Shown one piece after another: positions 23,985-34,930 of a stretch of DNA of 64,000 bases. The notes below the pieces were generated by a model. That model did not search any database. It was not told the DNA's origin and saw nothing but the letters and a program-made list of their open reading frames with translations. A program made the translations under genes and the position numbers. Origin of the DNA: Ariolimax columbianus (Eukaryota; Mollusca; Gastropoda; Stylommatophora; Arionidae); contig JAVGWX010000003.1 of NCBI GenBank assembly GCA_036924085.1, forward strand, positions 124,140,974-124,204,973. Direction: 5' to 3'. Positions within the stretch are counted from its first letter, which is position 1. Every line of letters starts with the position of its first letter.

Positions 23985-24200
23985 ATGGTATGCTTAGTGG
24001 CAGAAGCACTGCAAAGGTACGGAGTTCAACTCCGGCTACCAGCAAGCTCCAGTTGTAAGCAGGTACCGGGTTTACTCTTTGATAAGGAAAGGCAGCGAGG
24101 AATGTAACTGCCCACCCCACCTCATAAACACGTTGTGGCTTCGTACAATGAAGTCTCTAACAATTCATCCCTGACAGAAGTGATGGAATTATCTGTAAAC
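23985..24200 (+). mobile_element. SINE3 copy, tRNA-derived
   Basis: A-box-like TTAGTGGCAGAAGC and a strong B box in CGGAGTTCAACTCCGG (about 24020-24035). The body contains AGGCAGCGAGGAATGTAACT, CCCCACCTCATAAAC and TACAATGAAGTCTCTAACA. This is the best copy of the family in the window. Confidence 0.75.
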
Positions 24201-24214
24201 CTTCACTTTCACGC

Positions 24215-24460
24215 AGTTTTTCCTGGAAACAAGAATTGTTTCGTGACAGCCTGGCTAACTAGGTTGAGGGGGGGGGGGGGGGGGGGCGTTATACAGATGA
24301 ATCCGAGTATAGCACAATAGCCAGGATGACCCCGGTCCACCTTCATCAACACGCTCGGGATGTGAGGAAAACCACCGCCAAACGCAACCTGATCCAATTT
24401 AAAGACAAACACAAGAGCAAAGTTGCGCAAGGTGGGCATTCAACAACAACAGCGACCTTC
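24215..24460 (+). mobile_element. SINE2 copy with 19-G run replacing part of the core
   Basis: Sense copy: TTTTCCTGGAAACAAG, CAGCCTGGCTAACTAGGTTG, then 19 G (24268-24286), then ATAGCACAATAGCCAGG, GGTCCACCTTCATCAACACG, GGGATGTGAGGAAAACC and an end in GGGCATTCAACAACAACAG. The G run sits where other copies have the GATCGACGTGATCCCC block. Confidence 0.8.
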
Positions 24461-25699
24461 CAACGAGCAAAACGTTGAGGAATTGTATGGTCGTGGTCAC
24501 AACGAGAGTCAACAAATAGGTCACTATTAAGAGGGGGACAAACGTCATGTCCGTTTCACTTTCTGTAAGATTATATCGCATGCAGACAACAAGGAACTTA
24601 ATTAACTATATAATAATCCCTGCAATACACAAAGAGACAAATTCATTGACAGAAACAGCATTGAACATGAGATAATTTCAAGGAACCTCAAGGGGACAGA
24701 ACATATTTAATTACAAAATCCATGCGCTGGTCACTAGGGTGGTTATTGTTATGTGTTTTGTGACATCTGCATTCATGTAATTACTTTGTGAAATAGCTCT
24801 GGCGTCCTTACTTTCCCCATCTCGAGCAGGGATTCACGGAGAATTCGCTGAATACCCGAATGGTACAGTATCAATTGCAGTGCATATCTGTGGAAGCAGT
24901 AGAGTGCTGTGTTTTTAATACTTGGCTTATTTATGGCAGGTCGCTCCGGTGAAGTAATCGATACCTCGCAGTATCGATCGTTTAGGGGCACTGTCATGTT
25001 GGTTGTATAATACGTTTGCACAAACACACGCATGATGGGAGAATTCCGAGTGAGAGAGAGAATGTCTTACACACGGGAAGGTTCAGGTTGGGCTCATTGC
25101 AATATCAATCTTTTACGTAAGCCAAAGATTCGAGACAAGGAATGGTCAGGGGCGCGATACTAGATAACTGTTTTTACCACCCTCGTACTTTGCCGTGCAA
25201 CCCCCCCCCCCCCCTAAAAAAAAGCAAGTAGACTATTCCAAGCTCCCGGCTAGTGTTAAAGCCGTAAGCCTTTACACGCGCTGATAACAGAGAGGATCTC
25301 GTGAGACTAGCTCTAGCTATTACGACTAGAAAACGTTTAGAGCGGTTCGTGAAAATAAAGGTCCATTTGCCAGTTGTCTGTACAGATGTTTGAAACGAGG
25401 GGATTCGTTAGGTCAGAGAGTGATAATGAATGACAATAATTATGGGACATGGTCAATCAACTGACGTCATTGCCAGTAGCGCTCATAACGCGGCAAGAAT
25501 TCAGTAGAGTTATGAAACAAATGAAATGTGGCACAGGCCGGTTCTCACGCAGTTTATGTTTTATTATAAAAATCATCAGGTACCATACAAATTCCTTCCC
25601 GTCCATTTGAACAATTCAGATGCTCTTGTGTTCATATCCACGTGTTTAATGGCATCCAGTCGGGGAGAAGTTGAACTGTTTGGTGAGAGGAATGCTCGG
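24461..25699. other. Unassigned, with a 14-C run
   Basis: A C run lies at 25201-25214. The 86-codon minus ORF at 24773-25033 has no motif I recognise. Confidence 0.45.
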
Positions 25700-25775
25700 A
25701 GCTGTACTGTTTGGTGGTTAAGCTGTTTGGATTCCAGTATCATAACCAAGGTGTAACGAGTTCAAAACCTCAGTA
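25700..25775 (+). mobile_element. tRNA-like relic abutting a minisatellite
   Basis: A-box-like TTTGGTGGTTAAGC and B-box-like ACGAGTTCAAAACCTC lie directly before the first unit of the 60/54-bp array. Confidence 0.4.
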
Positions 25776-26340
25776 AGACAGTGGGTTCCGCCCCTAAAGA
25801 ACGCTCCTAGCCTGTTCAATGAGCCACGACCCTAGCGACAGTGGGTTCCGCCCCTAAAGAACTCTCCTAGCCTGTTCAATGAGCCACGACCCTAGCGACA
25901 GTGGGTTCCACCCCTAAAGAACTCTCCTAGCCTGTTCAATGAGCCACGATCCTAGCAACAGTGGGTTCCGCCCCTAAAGAACTCTCCTAGCCTGTACACA
26001 CGACTCTAGCGACAGTGGGTTCCGCCCCTAAAGAACTCTCCTAGCCTGTTCAATGAGCCACGACCCTAGCGACAGTGGGTTCCACCCCTAAAGAACTCTC
26101 CTAGCCTGTACACACGACTCTAGCGACAGTGGGTTCCACCCCTAAAGAACTCTCCTAGCCTGTACACACGACTCTAGCGACAGTGGGTTCCGCCCCTAAA
26201 GAACTCTCCTAGCCTGTACACACGACTCTAGCGACAGTGGGTTCCTCCCCTAAAGAACTCTCCTAGCCTGTACACACGACTCTAGCGACAGTGGGTTCCT
26301 CCCCTAAAGAACTCTCCTAGCCTGTACACACGACTCTCCC
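25776..26340. repeat. 60/54-bp minisatellite, 10 units
   Basis: Each unit starts CAGTGGGTTCCGCCCCTAAA and ends CTAGCGA. Two unit types exist: a 60-bp form (TGTTCAATGAGCCACGAC) and a 54-bp form (TGTACACACGACTC). The order is L L L S L S S S S S (L = 60, S = 54), so the array drifts from long to short. Confidence 0.95.
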
Positions 26341-26609
26341 GACAAACAACCTTTACTCGTCATCTATATGAACTCTCTCGATCGACTCTAGCAATGGTAG
26401 TAAACGTCACAATATGACTACGATAATTTTTCTTATAATCTGTTATTGCACTCCCCCCATACCTCTCATTGTCGTTTTACTGATGTTAATATTTTTTTTT
26501 CTTTCTAATACAGATCTTCTAAAACAAGAGTCCCCGAGGATATGACTGTAGCTGTACTTTACAAAACGACAAAACAACTGGCACTCACGTGTCCAATTCT
26601 GACATATCA

Positions 26610-26830
26610 ACCACCTCTGCTGCCCTGCAGGATACCTATTTACGGAAAAGGTTTTGAGAGTAAGCCCTAAGAAAAAATCCTTTGCTCTCCAGTCGTGGTC
26701 TGGATAGAATATTACCACCGTCGTATATGTGGAAGGGGTTTCCGTGCCAGAATTGGTCTATACACTGACCAAAGGCAGTTCAGGACCAGAGAGTGACAAT
26801 GACAAACAACGCAGAAATGACTGCACATGC
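26610..26830. repeat. Dispersed repeat 5, copy B
   Basis: Collinear with 10715-10910 at moderate identity; this copy has extra sequence in the middle. Confidence 0.6.
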
Positions 26831-27411
26831 GGCTGAACAAAAGGAGTGGCCATCATGAAATGTGATGAACAAACATCATCATAACTTTCCATGCTCGCAT
26901 TGGCTTGATCAGTCACAAGCGTACACACATCCTCAAGGATGCAGTACGACAGAATAATGTTGGCTATCCTCATCGACGACGATGGACGGATTATTATTAT
27001 TATCTGCCAACCATAAAATTTGTTAACATGTTTTGCCACATTACGAGCGCTGGATAAAAGCCAGGCTAGCACTCTGTGTAGTAGCGGTTCTAGTATAAAT
27101 ATTCATTTGTTTATTTTTTGAAACAGAGTTCGTTTTTGTTGAATGTCTTGACAATAAGACGCCAACACTAGAAATGTGGAATCTCTGCAGCAAACAACCA
27201 TCTCATGACTCACTGGTGAGGTACAACACAACATGTCTGACTGATGTTGTCTTCTTCGCTTGCAATGAACCAGTATTATTATTATTATTATTATAGCTGT
27301 AAGATAGACACTAGACACCAACTCTTCGATTATTTAGATCATTTGACTGTTCATTTTCATGTTGTTGCTCTTCTGTTTGTGTTATATTCTTGTCATTATT
27401 CATGCACTGGT
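26831..27411. other. Unassigned, with ATT microsatellites
   Basis: ATT repeats at about 26991-27003 and 27272-27294. A 104-codon minus ORF (26758-27072) has no motif. Confidence 0.45.
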
Positions 27412-27687
27412 CACCATTTTCATCCGAACTCCTACGTTGTACTTATGGTTACTCCGTTCAAAGCTTTATTCTGGACTGTCCACCATTTTCATCCGAACTC
27501 CTACGTTGTACTTATGGTTGCTCCGTTCAAAGCTTTATTCTGGACTGTCCACCATTTTCATCCGAACTCCTACGTTGTACTTATGGTTACTCCGTTCAAA
27601 GCTTTATTCTGGACTGTCCACCATTTTCATCCGAACTCCTACGTTGTACTTATGGTTGCTCCGTTCAAAGCTTTATTCTGGACTGTC
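27412..27687. repeat. 69-bp tandem repeat, 4 copies, dimer register
   Basis: Copies start at 27412, 27481, 27550 and 27619. They are almost identical except that copies 1 and 3 have GGTTACTCCG and copies 2 and 4 have GGTTGCTCCG, pointing to duplication of a 138-bp dimer. All three plus frames are open through it, so the ORFs carry no coding evidence. Confidence 0.97.
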
Positions 27688-27714
27688 TACTGTCATCGTC
27701 CTTAAATAAACTCG

Positions 27715-27925
27715 GATGTGTGCTGAAGAATCTCGCAGGCCTGTATCAGGCTTCTCTCGTCGCAATACAATATGGTTGCAGAGTGTCCTGCTATAACTGC
27801 CCTTTACAAGAAGCCGACAAGCTTGCAGAATATGTTCTCCTGTGAGGTTTTCTCCACCACACAAACACACCGTGTCCGATAAGTTCACGTTAATTCTGTG
27901 CAGGTTTCTCGCTAAGCTGATCGGC
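27715..27925 (-). pseudogene. LINE ORF2 C-terminal fragment
   Basis: The minus strand reads SLARNLHRINVNLSDTVCLC, then GGENLTGEHILQACRLL: a C(x)C(x)nH(x)C knuckle of the LINE post-RNase H region. No other LINE domain is adjacent. Confidence 0.55.
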
Positions 27926-28395
27926 GTACAGATTAAGTGTCGATATTCAGACTACGAGCCGACCACACAAGACTCGGTCTGTTGAACAAATTCAAATTTT
28001 GACACACAGACAAACTCAATGGTGTTGAGAAAAGGCAAACCCTGTTCTCCATACGTGTGGACTCGTTGAGAGAACCAGAATAACAACATGACCCTATCCG
28101 GCCCAGGCTGAAAGTTAAACTGTATGGTGATGAGAGAAACCACAGACAGACCATTTATGGTAATAGATGTGATTATTTTAGAATGAAAGTAGAACATCAA
28201 TTTGGCTCTTAATTAATGTGCGAGTCCTACCAACAAGTAGCAGAAAGAGCCTTACATGCATTGTTCCCATTTGCGTATCTTCTTGAGAAAATGATTTTGT
28301 TGCAAGTAGAAACAAAGCAAATAAGTAGATCGAAGGTTGAAAATTACCTGCCATGTGTCATTTCAAGTCCTCCTCCGTAAAATATTCTTGTTGTT
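27926..28395. other. No recognisable feature
   Basis: Overlapping 73-82 codon minus ORFs without motifs. Confidence 0.4.
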
Positions 28396-28690
28396 TGTTA
28401 ATGCCCACAATGGATAGGCTACTCTTTTGTGCGCCCTGAAATGAACCCGGTCCTCTGGGCGGTTGTGCTATGATTGGCGTCATCTGCATGCCACTCACTA
28501 GTATGGGGATCACGTTGATCCTTCAGCCCGTTAGCCAGGCTGCCATGAAAACAGCCCATTTCTAGGTAGGGCTACTAGGAAGCCGAGGTGAGGGTCTTGG
28601 TCAGAATGTTTTGCCTGGCCCTGACTAACATGTCTGATCAGTATATTTTGCCCGACCAGACGTTAGTCTTCCTCCCCTCCTCCACAAAAT
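28396..28690 (-). mobile_element. SINE2 copy with internal deletion
   Basis: TAATGCCCACAATGGATAGG, TTTTGTGCGCCCTGAAA, GGGATCACGTTGATCC, CCGTTAGCCAGGCTGCCATG and CAGACGTTAGTCTTCC occur in family order. The TTGCAGTAGCTTTCC block is missing. Confidence 0.8.
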
Positions 28691-28969
28691 ACAATCAACA
28701 TCTCATTAACTTCGTCTCAATAAACAGAAATACAATACCCTGACATTTGATTGAACTTTGTTTATTAAAGTATGTTTCAGTATAGTCTGTTAAGTAATTA
28801 ATTCTGAATATTGGGTGAAGAGAGAAAGGCATTCTTACATATGGTAAAACAGGTGTATAGGGTAAAATGTTGAGAGCCACTGGTGTAGAGTATATTTCAA
28901 ATGTGTCCTAACAATTCCTGGAAGTATGCTGTATTTGTGTTCCTGTATTACTACTCTATTATGGTATGA

Positions 28970-29200
28970 CAACATATTTATGTAGTGGTAGGGAGTGGCT
29001 GCTTTTCACAGTAAAAATACCGGATTATATCTCTTATAAAGACACTCTCCAGTCCATCTTAATGTAAATGGGAAGCGGACAAAGCTTTGGAAGGCGAGTC
29101 AACGAGAAAGAAAAATGGTCTCCCAAGCTGAAACTTAGTACAATGAAGTCTCTCATACTTCATACCCGATGATAGTATCTGCTACATGACTACCTTTGAC
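28970..29200 (+). mobile_element. SINE3 copy, decayed
   Basis: TCCCAAGCTGAAACTTAGTA followed by CAATGAAGTCTCTCATACTT matches the SINE3 body. The tRNA-like head is barely recognisable. Confidence 0.5.
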
Positions 29201-29439
29201 ATACAATAACTGCCTTATTCTAGTTCCCTCGCAAACATTTACTGCTTCACTTCGTAAATCATCAATTTATTTTAATAATAACCGTGATTTTCTCTCCAGC
29301 TTGTTGTTTGTTTGAGTGTTCAACATAACTGAGTGAAAACCCATTAACATTGTTCATCGATATTGCATTATTAAACGTATATGTACTAATAAAGAAAAAC
29401 AAAATGCCCACGACATCCAATTGCTTGTGTCTATAACAC

Positions 29440-29520
29440 TGGTGGGTGGCCGAGCGGTTTTGATAAAAGTCTTCTGATCAAGGGCTCGAAATCCGAGTAC
29501 GGTATATGTTTTTACTTATA
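29440..29520 (+). mobile_element. tRNA-like SINE head or tRNA pseudogene
   Basis: A box in GTGGCCGAGCGGTTTTG and B box in GGGCTCGAAATCCGAG. The A box resembles Leu/Ser tRNAs, but the variable arm and proper acceptor pairing are missing, so it is not called a tRNA gene. Confidence 0.5.
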
Positions 29521-29564
29521 TGGGGTAAAATTTAAAAAACCAAGTCTGCATACTGCGAGCGCCT

Positions 29565-29885
29565 GATTAGTGAAGTGGTACAGCGGAAAAGGTACAGGGT
29601 TCAAGTGTCAAGCCACAGGCGACACAGCTGTAAATGGGTGAACGACTGGCGGTTAGGGTAGGAAAAGGCAGCGAGGAAGGGAACTGGTCACTACCACCTC
29701 ACACAAGCTGTGGTTTATTTTACTTAAATATTTAACACTTCATTTCCCATCCGCAATTAATTCTGCTTAAGGAAACCCTTTACGTTTTAGCCCACATACT
29801 GTGGTGACAAGCGGCCTTTATTCATTAGTCATAGATCTTCCTGGTGGATCCCAGCAATGGGAACAAACACTGCAATATTAGTTAT
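29565..29885 (+). mobile_element. SINE3 copy plus downstream block
   Basis: A-box-like TTAGTGAAGTGGTACAGCGG and B-box-like AGGGTTCAAGTGTC, then AAAGGCAGCGAGGAAGGGAA and ACCTCACACAAGCTGTGG. The right part shares GTGGTGACAAGCGGCC with the 21.75-kb element. Confidence 0.65.
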
Positions 29886-30204
29886 TGTTAATAACAATTA
29901 TGTGAAGTATTCTTTTCATCTTATCATGTTTCCATCAAATAAACTGCTTGTACGCAGACGCTGCAAAGTCTTCTAAACCAGTATAAATATGTTAAGTTAA
30001 AAATACCGGTACTTGCTTTCTACATTTGTTATGAGAAATATAAGTTTGACACACAGTGTCATCTCTGACTCTCACTGCTGTGATGGTTTTGACTAGGTTA
30101 TGTGGGCTTTCAAAATAAGTATCAAACATAATTTAGTTATTAAACATTCATGTTTATCTCCTTCATACTTTCATTCTAAAACATCATTTCCATCTGATTA
30201 TGTT

Positions 30205-30375
30205 CTTCCTCTTCTGCTTTCGTTCTGAATCACACCCTCCACTACCAAGCTCTGAACAGGGCTTTGCAAGTAGCAAGATGTAGTCCGGAGAATGGAATGC
30301 ATTGTGTCGCTAGTTTACAGCTTGACTGTTATATTTGCACCATTCGGTCCGACATATCCATCTTCGTCAGTAATT
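30205..30375 (-). mobile_element. SINE1 3' portion
   Basis: Antisense: TTCTGCTTTCGTTCTGAATC, ACTACCAAGCTCTGAACAGG and AATGCATTGTGTCG. Truncated after the TTTGCACCATTCGGTCCGAC block. Confidence 0.7.
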
Positions 30376-31230
30376 ATGTTTTAATCCAGGGCAGTACAAA
30401 TCGCCAAGTCGACATTCATCCCGGCCCAGTTTCCCCCATCACGGTACATCCGTTTCATCCAGCACGGTGCCTGGCTCCCACGCTTTTTACATGGCTCCTA
30501 GATACTAAACAAATGCGTCACCCTCTGTTATAATCATATATTGGTTTCCCACAATTGTCACGCGCAATCTTTTTGATTAAGACCGATACTTCTTGCTCCC
30601 TCTGCTCTGATGGTCTTCATTCATCTTAAACCTCTAGAAGGAATAAGAGAATAGTTAATTTGTTTTTCTAAACCCAAAACTTGTATTTAATTTAAGAATC
30701 AATCCCTTTTCACCATATATCAAAACTGGAAATATATTAATCCATTTGTACCCTTAACAAATGTTAGACTCTGGTTTATGTGTTTAGGAAGCACTGCTAA
30801 CAAAGAATGTAAACTATGATTGATAACAAATATATGTATGTTAATCAAATATTCAAGATTGTAATCAGCCGATATACTTGAAATAATGCAGTAATCAGAT
30901 ATTTGGTACTTGACCCTGAATCTTAAACACACAAGTAGGAACATGGAGTCATATATATCATTACCAAAATTGGATAATTTATGATAATACAGCAGCTGCG
31001 CAAATATGTGATAATCAGATACACAATGGATATCACCACATTATTAATGTTCTATTTACACACACCTGATGACATCAGATTAACAACAAGACAATTAACA
31101 CAAATCAAGAACTTTAATAATGTACCTGATAACAGTCACCAGGAGAACGAGGTAGAAAATAATACAAACTATTACAGACAAATTGAACATTTTCAATGAG
31201 AATATGTAGAGTGTAGAGAAAAGGGGAATC
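30376..31230. other. No recognisable feature
   Basis: Short AT-rich ORFs only. Confidence 0.45.
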
Positions 31231-31606
31231 AATGATGAAATAGGATTAAGATGCAGAGCAGTGCATGACCTGCAGCTGTCAGCGACCTATAGCTGACTTC
31301 TAGCATCAGGGCCAGCTAACCAGAGCTGCCAGGATCCTTCTACACCTCCATGTGGTGATCCTGGAAAACAGGCTGCAGCAGGGCAGACTGACTAAGGAGA
31401 AGAGATCGAAGAGAGAAGGATAACCCGGTACTCAAAAATGCCTGCTGAAGTCGGATGTGCCGGACCAAAAAGTGTAAGTATTGCAGTCGAGCTATAAACT
31501 ATGACACAACGCAGTCTGTTCTCCGGACAACATCATGCTACTTGCAAAGCCCTTTTCAGGACTTGGTTGCAGAAGATTGACAACGAACGAAGAAAAATGA
31601 TGAAAT
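31231..31606 (+). mobile_element. SINE1 copy with 11-bp target duplication
   Basis: The body at about 31242-31595 carries head, core and GAACGAAGAA end. It is bounded by AATGATGAAAT at 31231-31241 and again at 31596-31606, an exact 11-bp target-site duplication. That supports target-primed integration and fixes the element at about 354 bp. Confidence 0.88.
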
Positions 31607-32639
31607 GAGACTAATTAGATACAACTAGACTACAACACAAGAAGAATTAATGATGGGATGATCACTTGATCAAGCAAAAGCTAGTAAAAATTTTGAAAGA
31701 GGGATGTAAGCAAAGTCATCATAATCAGCAGTTAAAAAAATGTGGAAACTGTTTACATTGGAAGCTGACCTAGTGCCATTGAGGTAAGAAGCAGGAGTTC
31801 TAACTACTGTACTACCCAGAAGATTAACGTTTATTAAATAATCCTACTGTAATTTTTTTCAATCTCACTTGAAGCATCTTGTGTTGTTTACCAATAATTT
31901 TCATTTTTCTCTGCCTAGGATAATTAGAACTTTGCTTACTTTTCTATCATACATTTTGTGAAGGTCATTCCCTCACTTCATTCATGGGTTCTATGTCAAG
32001 GAAATATCTGCTTTTATTGTTTGGTTGTTTCCTAAAGGAAAATCCTAACCATTGCAGTTATGTCCTACACAAGTCATCATTCGCTATTACATTAAATGGT
32101 CTCTTTTCTGGCACTGTGATAAGCAGTGTTGTTTTTAACTCCATACTTTAAAGTCCAAGTTAAGTCATCTTTAAGAAGACTTAAGTCTAAGTCTTCAGTC
32201 ATTATGTCAAGTCTAGATTTATGCACAGACAAGTATAACTTCAATATAAATAAGCGATAACAGAGTGAGACTGAAAATTACAACTTTAGTGATATGAGGG
32301 AGGAAATGAATCCATCTTTTTTCTGTTTGTCGAAAGTCTGGGAATGGTGTATTGGGTGACATGATGTGCTTCCAAACCACATCACCGTGAAGACCTTACA
32401 TTTATTTTGATCTATCTAATTGTAATTTTGTGACAAAAAGCTCAAATTGAGGTGCAGGCAAAAATCTGCTTTGTGGATCCATAAGCTAGTGCTCTCATTT
32501 GTTCAACCCTCTTTGTAAATGTTCTTGCCTAAAGTGGCACAGCTTCAAACTTCTTCAGAACCAGACTTGATCTTTATATGATCTTCTTGTCTACCTATTT
32601 GATTACATTGTATTTTTTAAAAGTCACTTTACATTGACA
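31607..32639. other. No recognisable feature
   Basis: Nothing supported. I looked here, on the minus strand, for the last Bcl-2 exon and found no convincing transmembrane-coding exon. Confidence 0.4.
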
Positions 32640-32890
32640 GAGCATTCAATGGCATAGTTGCTAGAGCATTTCTTCAATTTTCTTACAATAATGGTGCTGG
32701 GTTTGAACCATGGCCATGACACGCTTCTGACTATCCAACTGTAAATGAGCACCTGATTTGCAGTTGGAAACTTCAAGATCCCTAAGGGAACTGGTCTCCA
32801 ATAAAGCTGAGACTTGGAACAATGAAATCTAACATTTCACAGACTTTGAATAATGAAATACGATTTCACCCTCTGTGGCAGTGTCTGCTA
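32640..32890 (+). mobile_element. SINE3 copy, tRNA-derived
   Basis: A-box-like CATAGTTGCTAGAGCA and B box GGGTTTGAACCATGG (about 32699-32713). The body has AAGGGAACTGGTCTCCAATA, then GAGACTTGGAACAATG. Confidence 0.6.
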
Positions 32891-34241
32891 CTGGGCTACC
32901 ATCTTTACCTCTTCTTGTTCTTACGCACACTGTCTAGTATTCAACACATGCAAATTAAAAAGGAACAAGGGATGAGGGAGAAAAGATGCCATGTGTATGC
33001 ACAAAACATGCATACAGAATAATGGTTTGTTAAAAATGATTCGTTGTAATATAATATTAAACCGAAAAGGGAAGTAAAATTGTTGTGTGAGTATGACTAA
33101 AGACAACTTAAACTTAAAAAATGGAAACCAAATTGCACTAATGAGTGTTGACGAGGCTGAGAGATAGAGACTATCCCCCCCCCCCCCCCCCCCCCCCCCA
33201 CAGTTTTTATGCATAGTATGTTACAATTTTAACCTCAATAGAAAAATTCCTTGGCCTGTAATCTAACCATTCAGCCACCTGCTATGAGGAATAATTATGA
33301 TGAACAGAAGAAAGATATCAAAATAAGAATGCGATTGAAGTTATCAAAATTTTCACAAATTTTGCATTTCAGATCAGAAAAATGTAAATCTTTTACCTCA
33401 TTGTGCAAATAGGTTCTTGTTCGAAATGGAAGGATTGAAATTGTATGAAAATATCCCAAATGTGGAACTATTGGAAAAAATCGAACAATCACCAGTGGAA
33501 TGAAAGGTGAGGTGAAAAGCTGTCAATGGAATCCAGCTGTTAGTAAAATGTGTAGAAGGACACAAAAAAGGCATAGAGAGAATAGGATTGGATAGCACTG
33601 GACAGGAGAACTTGATGTATATTTCATTTGTTGAAGACCTCTGCTGCATATGAACATGAAAAGCTGTGAATTACTGATATATTGAGAGATACTAATTGCA
33701 ATCTATAGACTATGGACTAATAATTTTTGGTAATCATGTGAGATTGTACTTTCATGATGGCTAAAACTGATCATATAATTTAATTATTTAACCCATAAAA
33801 ATGTAGAATGAATAAGACTTAGAAGACTTTAACATTATATAATCATAATACAAATCATGAATAATCACAATCCACAATCAAACAGTTTACTAACTGGATA
33901 GTTGTTCAGTCAGTAATAACAAAAAAGTAATCCAATACAAAAAATGAAACCATTATTACAGACATAGTGACATACACATAGTCTACTCCATTTGAAAACG
34001 TTTCAGTTCACTCAGACTCAGTTAAATAATTTTAATATTTTAAAGTGTAATCACTTTCATTGAGACAAGTTCAATTTGTAGACCTATAATCCTATTTCAC
34101 GAAATACGGATAAATCATAAATGAAGTCGATATCATACAAACAAGCCGGGTAGATCTAGTCTAATTAAAAGTCTTATGCCTAGCCTAGACTAATGCCCAA
34201 TGGCTCTTTCAAAACATTAAGTGAAATTAAAGATAACTCAC
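32891..34241. other. Unassigned; presumed Bcl-2 intron on the minus strand
   Basis: It lies 3' of the splice donor at 34241 on the minus strand, so at least its upper part should be intronic. A run of 25 C is at 33175-33199. No downstream exon could be recognised. Confidence 0.4.
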
Positions 34242-34246
34242 CCAAT
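34241..34246 (-). promoter_or_regulatory. Splice donor of the Bcl-2 exon
   Basis: Minus-strand TGG|GTGAGT with the intron starting at 34241; the listed span is only the boundary bases. In-frame reading past it gives V-S-Y-L and a stop, so without splicing the protein would lack a membrane anchor. Confidence 0.8.
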
Positions 34247-34712
34247 AATTATGAGTCTTCATCCACTCGAGTAAAGTAGTGTCCACATATGAAGTTACCA
34301 ATTCGATAATGGTGTCTACCATATCAGGCATGTTATGTTCAAAACAGTGAACAGCAAAGCGTCCAGAGAAACCAAACAAAGCTACAATCCGTCCCCAGTT
34401 AACGCCGTCATTAAATATTTCGTCCATGATTGCACAAAATGTTTCGTACGCATTGTCTTGTGTGACATTCAGTTTCTGTATCATGTCAACGAATTTATAT
34501 CTAAATCTGTTTTCGAAGTCATCGCCAAGACGGCGCATAGCACTCTCAACAGGGTTCGGTGTAACGTTACTTTCTCGGCCATCGTTGTCCCACGCGTATC
34601 CACAGCTATCCAAACGGTACTTTATATAATCAACGACAATGGCACGGGTCGTTTCTTCACCCATCTTGTACAAGAATTCCTCTACCGTCGCAACATTTAC
34701 CTGCATAACCAT
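34242..34712 (-). CDS. Bcl-2 family apoptosis regulator, exon with BH4-BH3-BH1-BH2
   Basis: The exon codes for 157 residues of a multi-domain Bcl-2 protein, which at mitochondrial or ER membranes controls outer-membrane permeabilisation. Seen in order (numbering from the ATG at 34712): BH4-like TRAIVVDYIKYRLDSCGYAW (22-41), BH3-like AMRRLGDDFENRF (58-70), BH1 DGVNWGRIVALF (102-113) with the signature NWGR, and BH2 ending in LLEWMKTHNYW (147-157). A BH4 with these motifs points to an anti-apoptotic type (inference). The exon ends after the BH2 tryptophan at a GGGTGAGT donor (GT at 34241-34240), phase 0, the position of the conserved BCL2/BCL-X intron. The transmembrane tail exon is therefore missing here and should lie at lower coordinates. 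The ATG has G at -3 and +4. A possible acceptor (TTGATTTCAG) ends at 34720, so a 5' UTR intron is also possible. Confidence 0.92.
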
Positions 34713-34807
34713 CGCCAATCTGAAATCAAGAAATTATATTAGTTTGTTCATGATTACACATTGCGAGACGAGACATCTGCCAGTTCTAGTGTTGCTGTTG
34801 TTGCCGA

Positions 34808-34815
34808 CTTATATA
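34808..34815 (-). promoter_or_regulatory. Candidate TATA box of the Bcl-2 gene
   Basis: TATATAAG on the minus strand, about 96 bp upstream of the ATG. That would allow a start site near 34780 and a short 5' UTR. No transcript evidence is available. If the TTGATTTCAG acceptor is used, the promoter would lie elsewhere. Confidence 0.4.
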
Positions 34816-34930
34816 GAGTGCGACGATAGTCGGTCTATTTTTGGCCGCAGCACATCTGAAACCAAATAGTTAGCCGTATAAGAGTGGGCGTAGCAAGCGG
34901 TGTGTTCCGGTTTATCCCGACTACACATAC

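Noticed and set aside
29440..29520. tRNA-Leu/Ser gene
   Set aside because: A and B boxes are present, but arms do not pair properly and the variable arm is missing; a SINE head or pseudogene is more likely.
32330..34200. Candidate last exon of Bcl-2 (several short frames after acceptor-like sites, for example near 33530 and 34160)
   Set aside because: None codes a hydrophobic C-terminal helix in phase 0; the real exon is probably further away.
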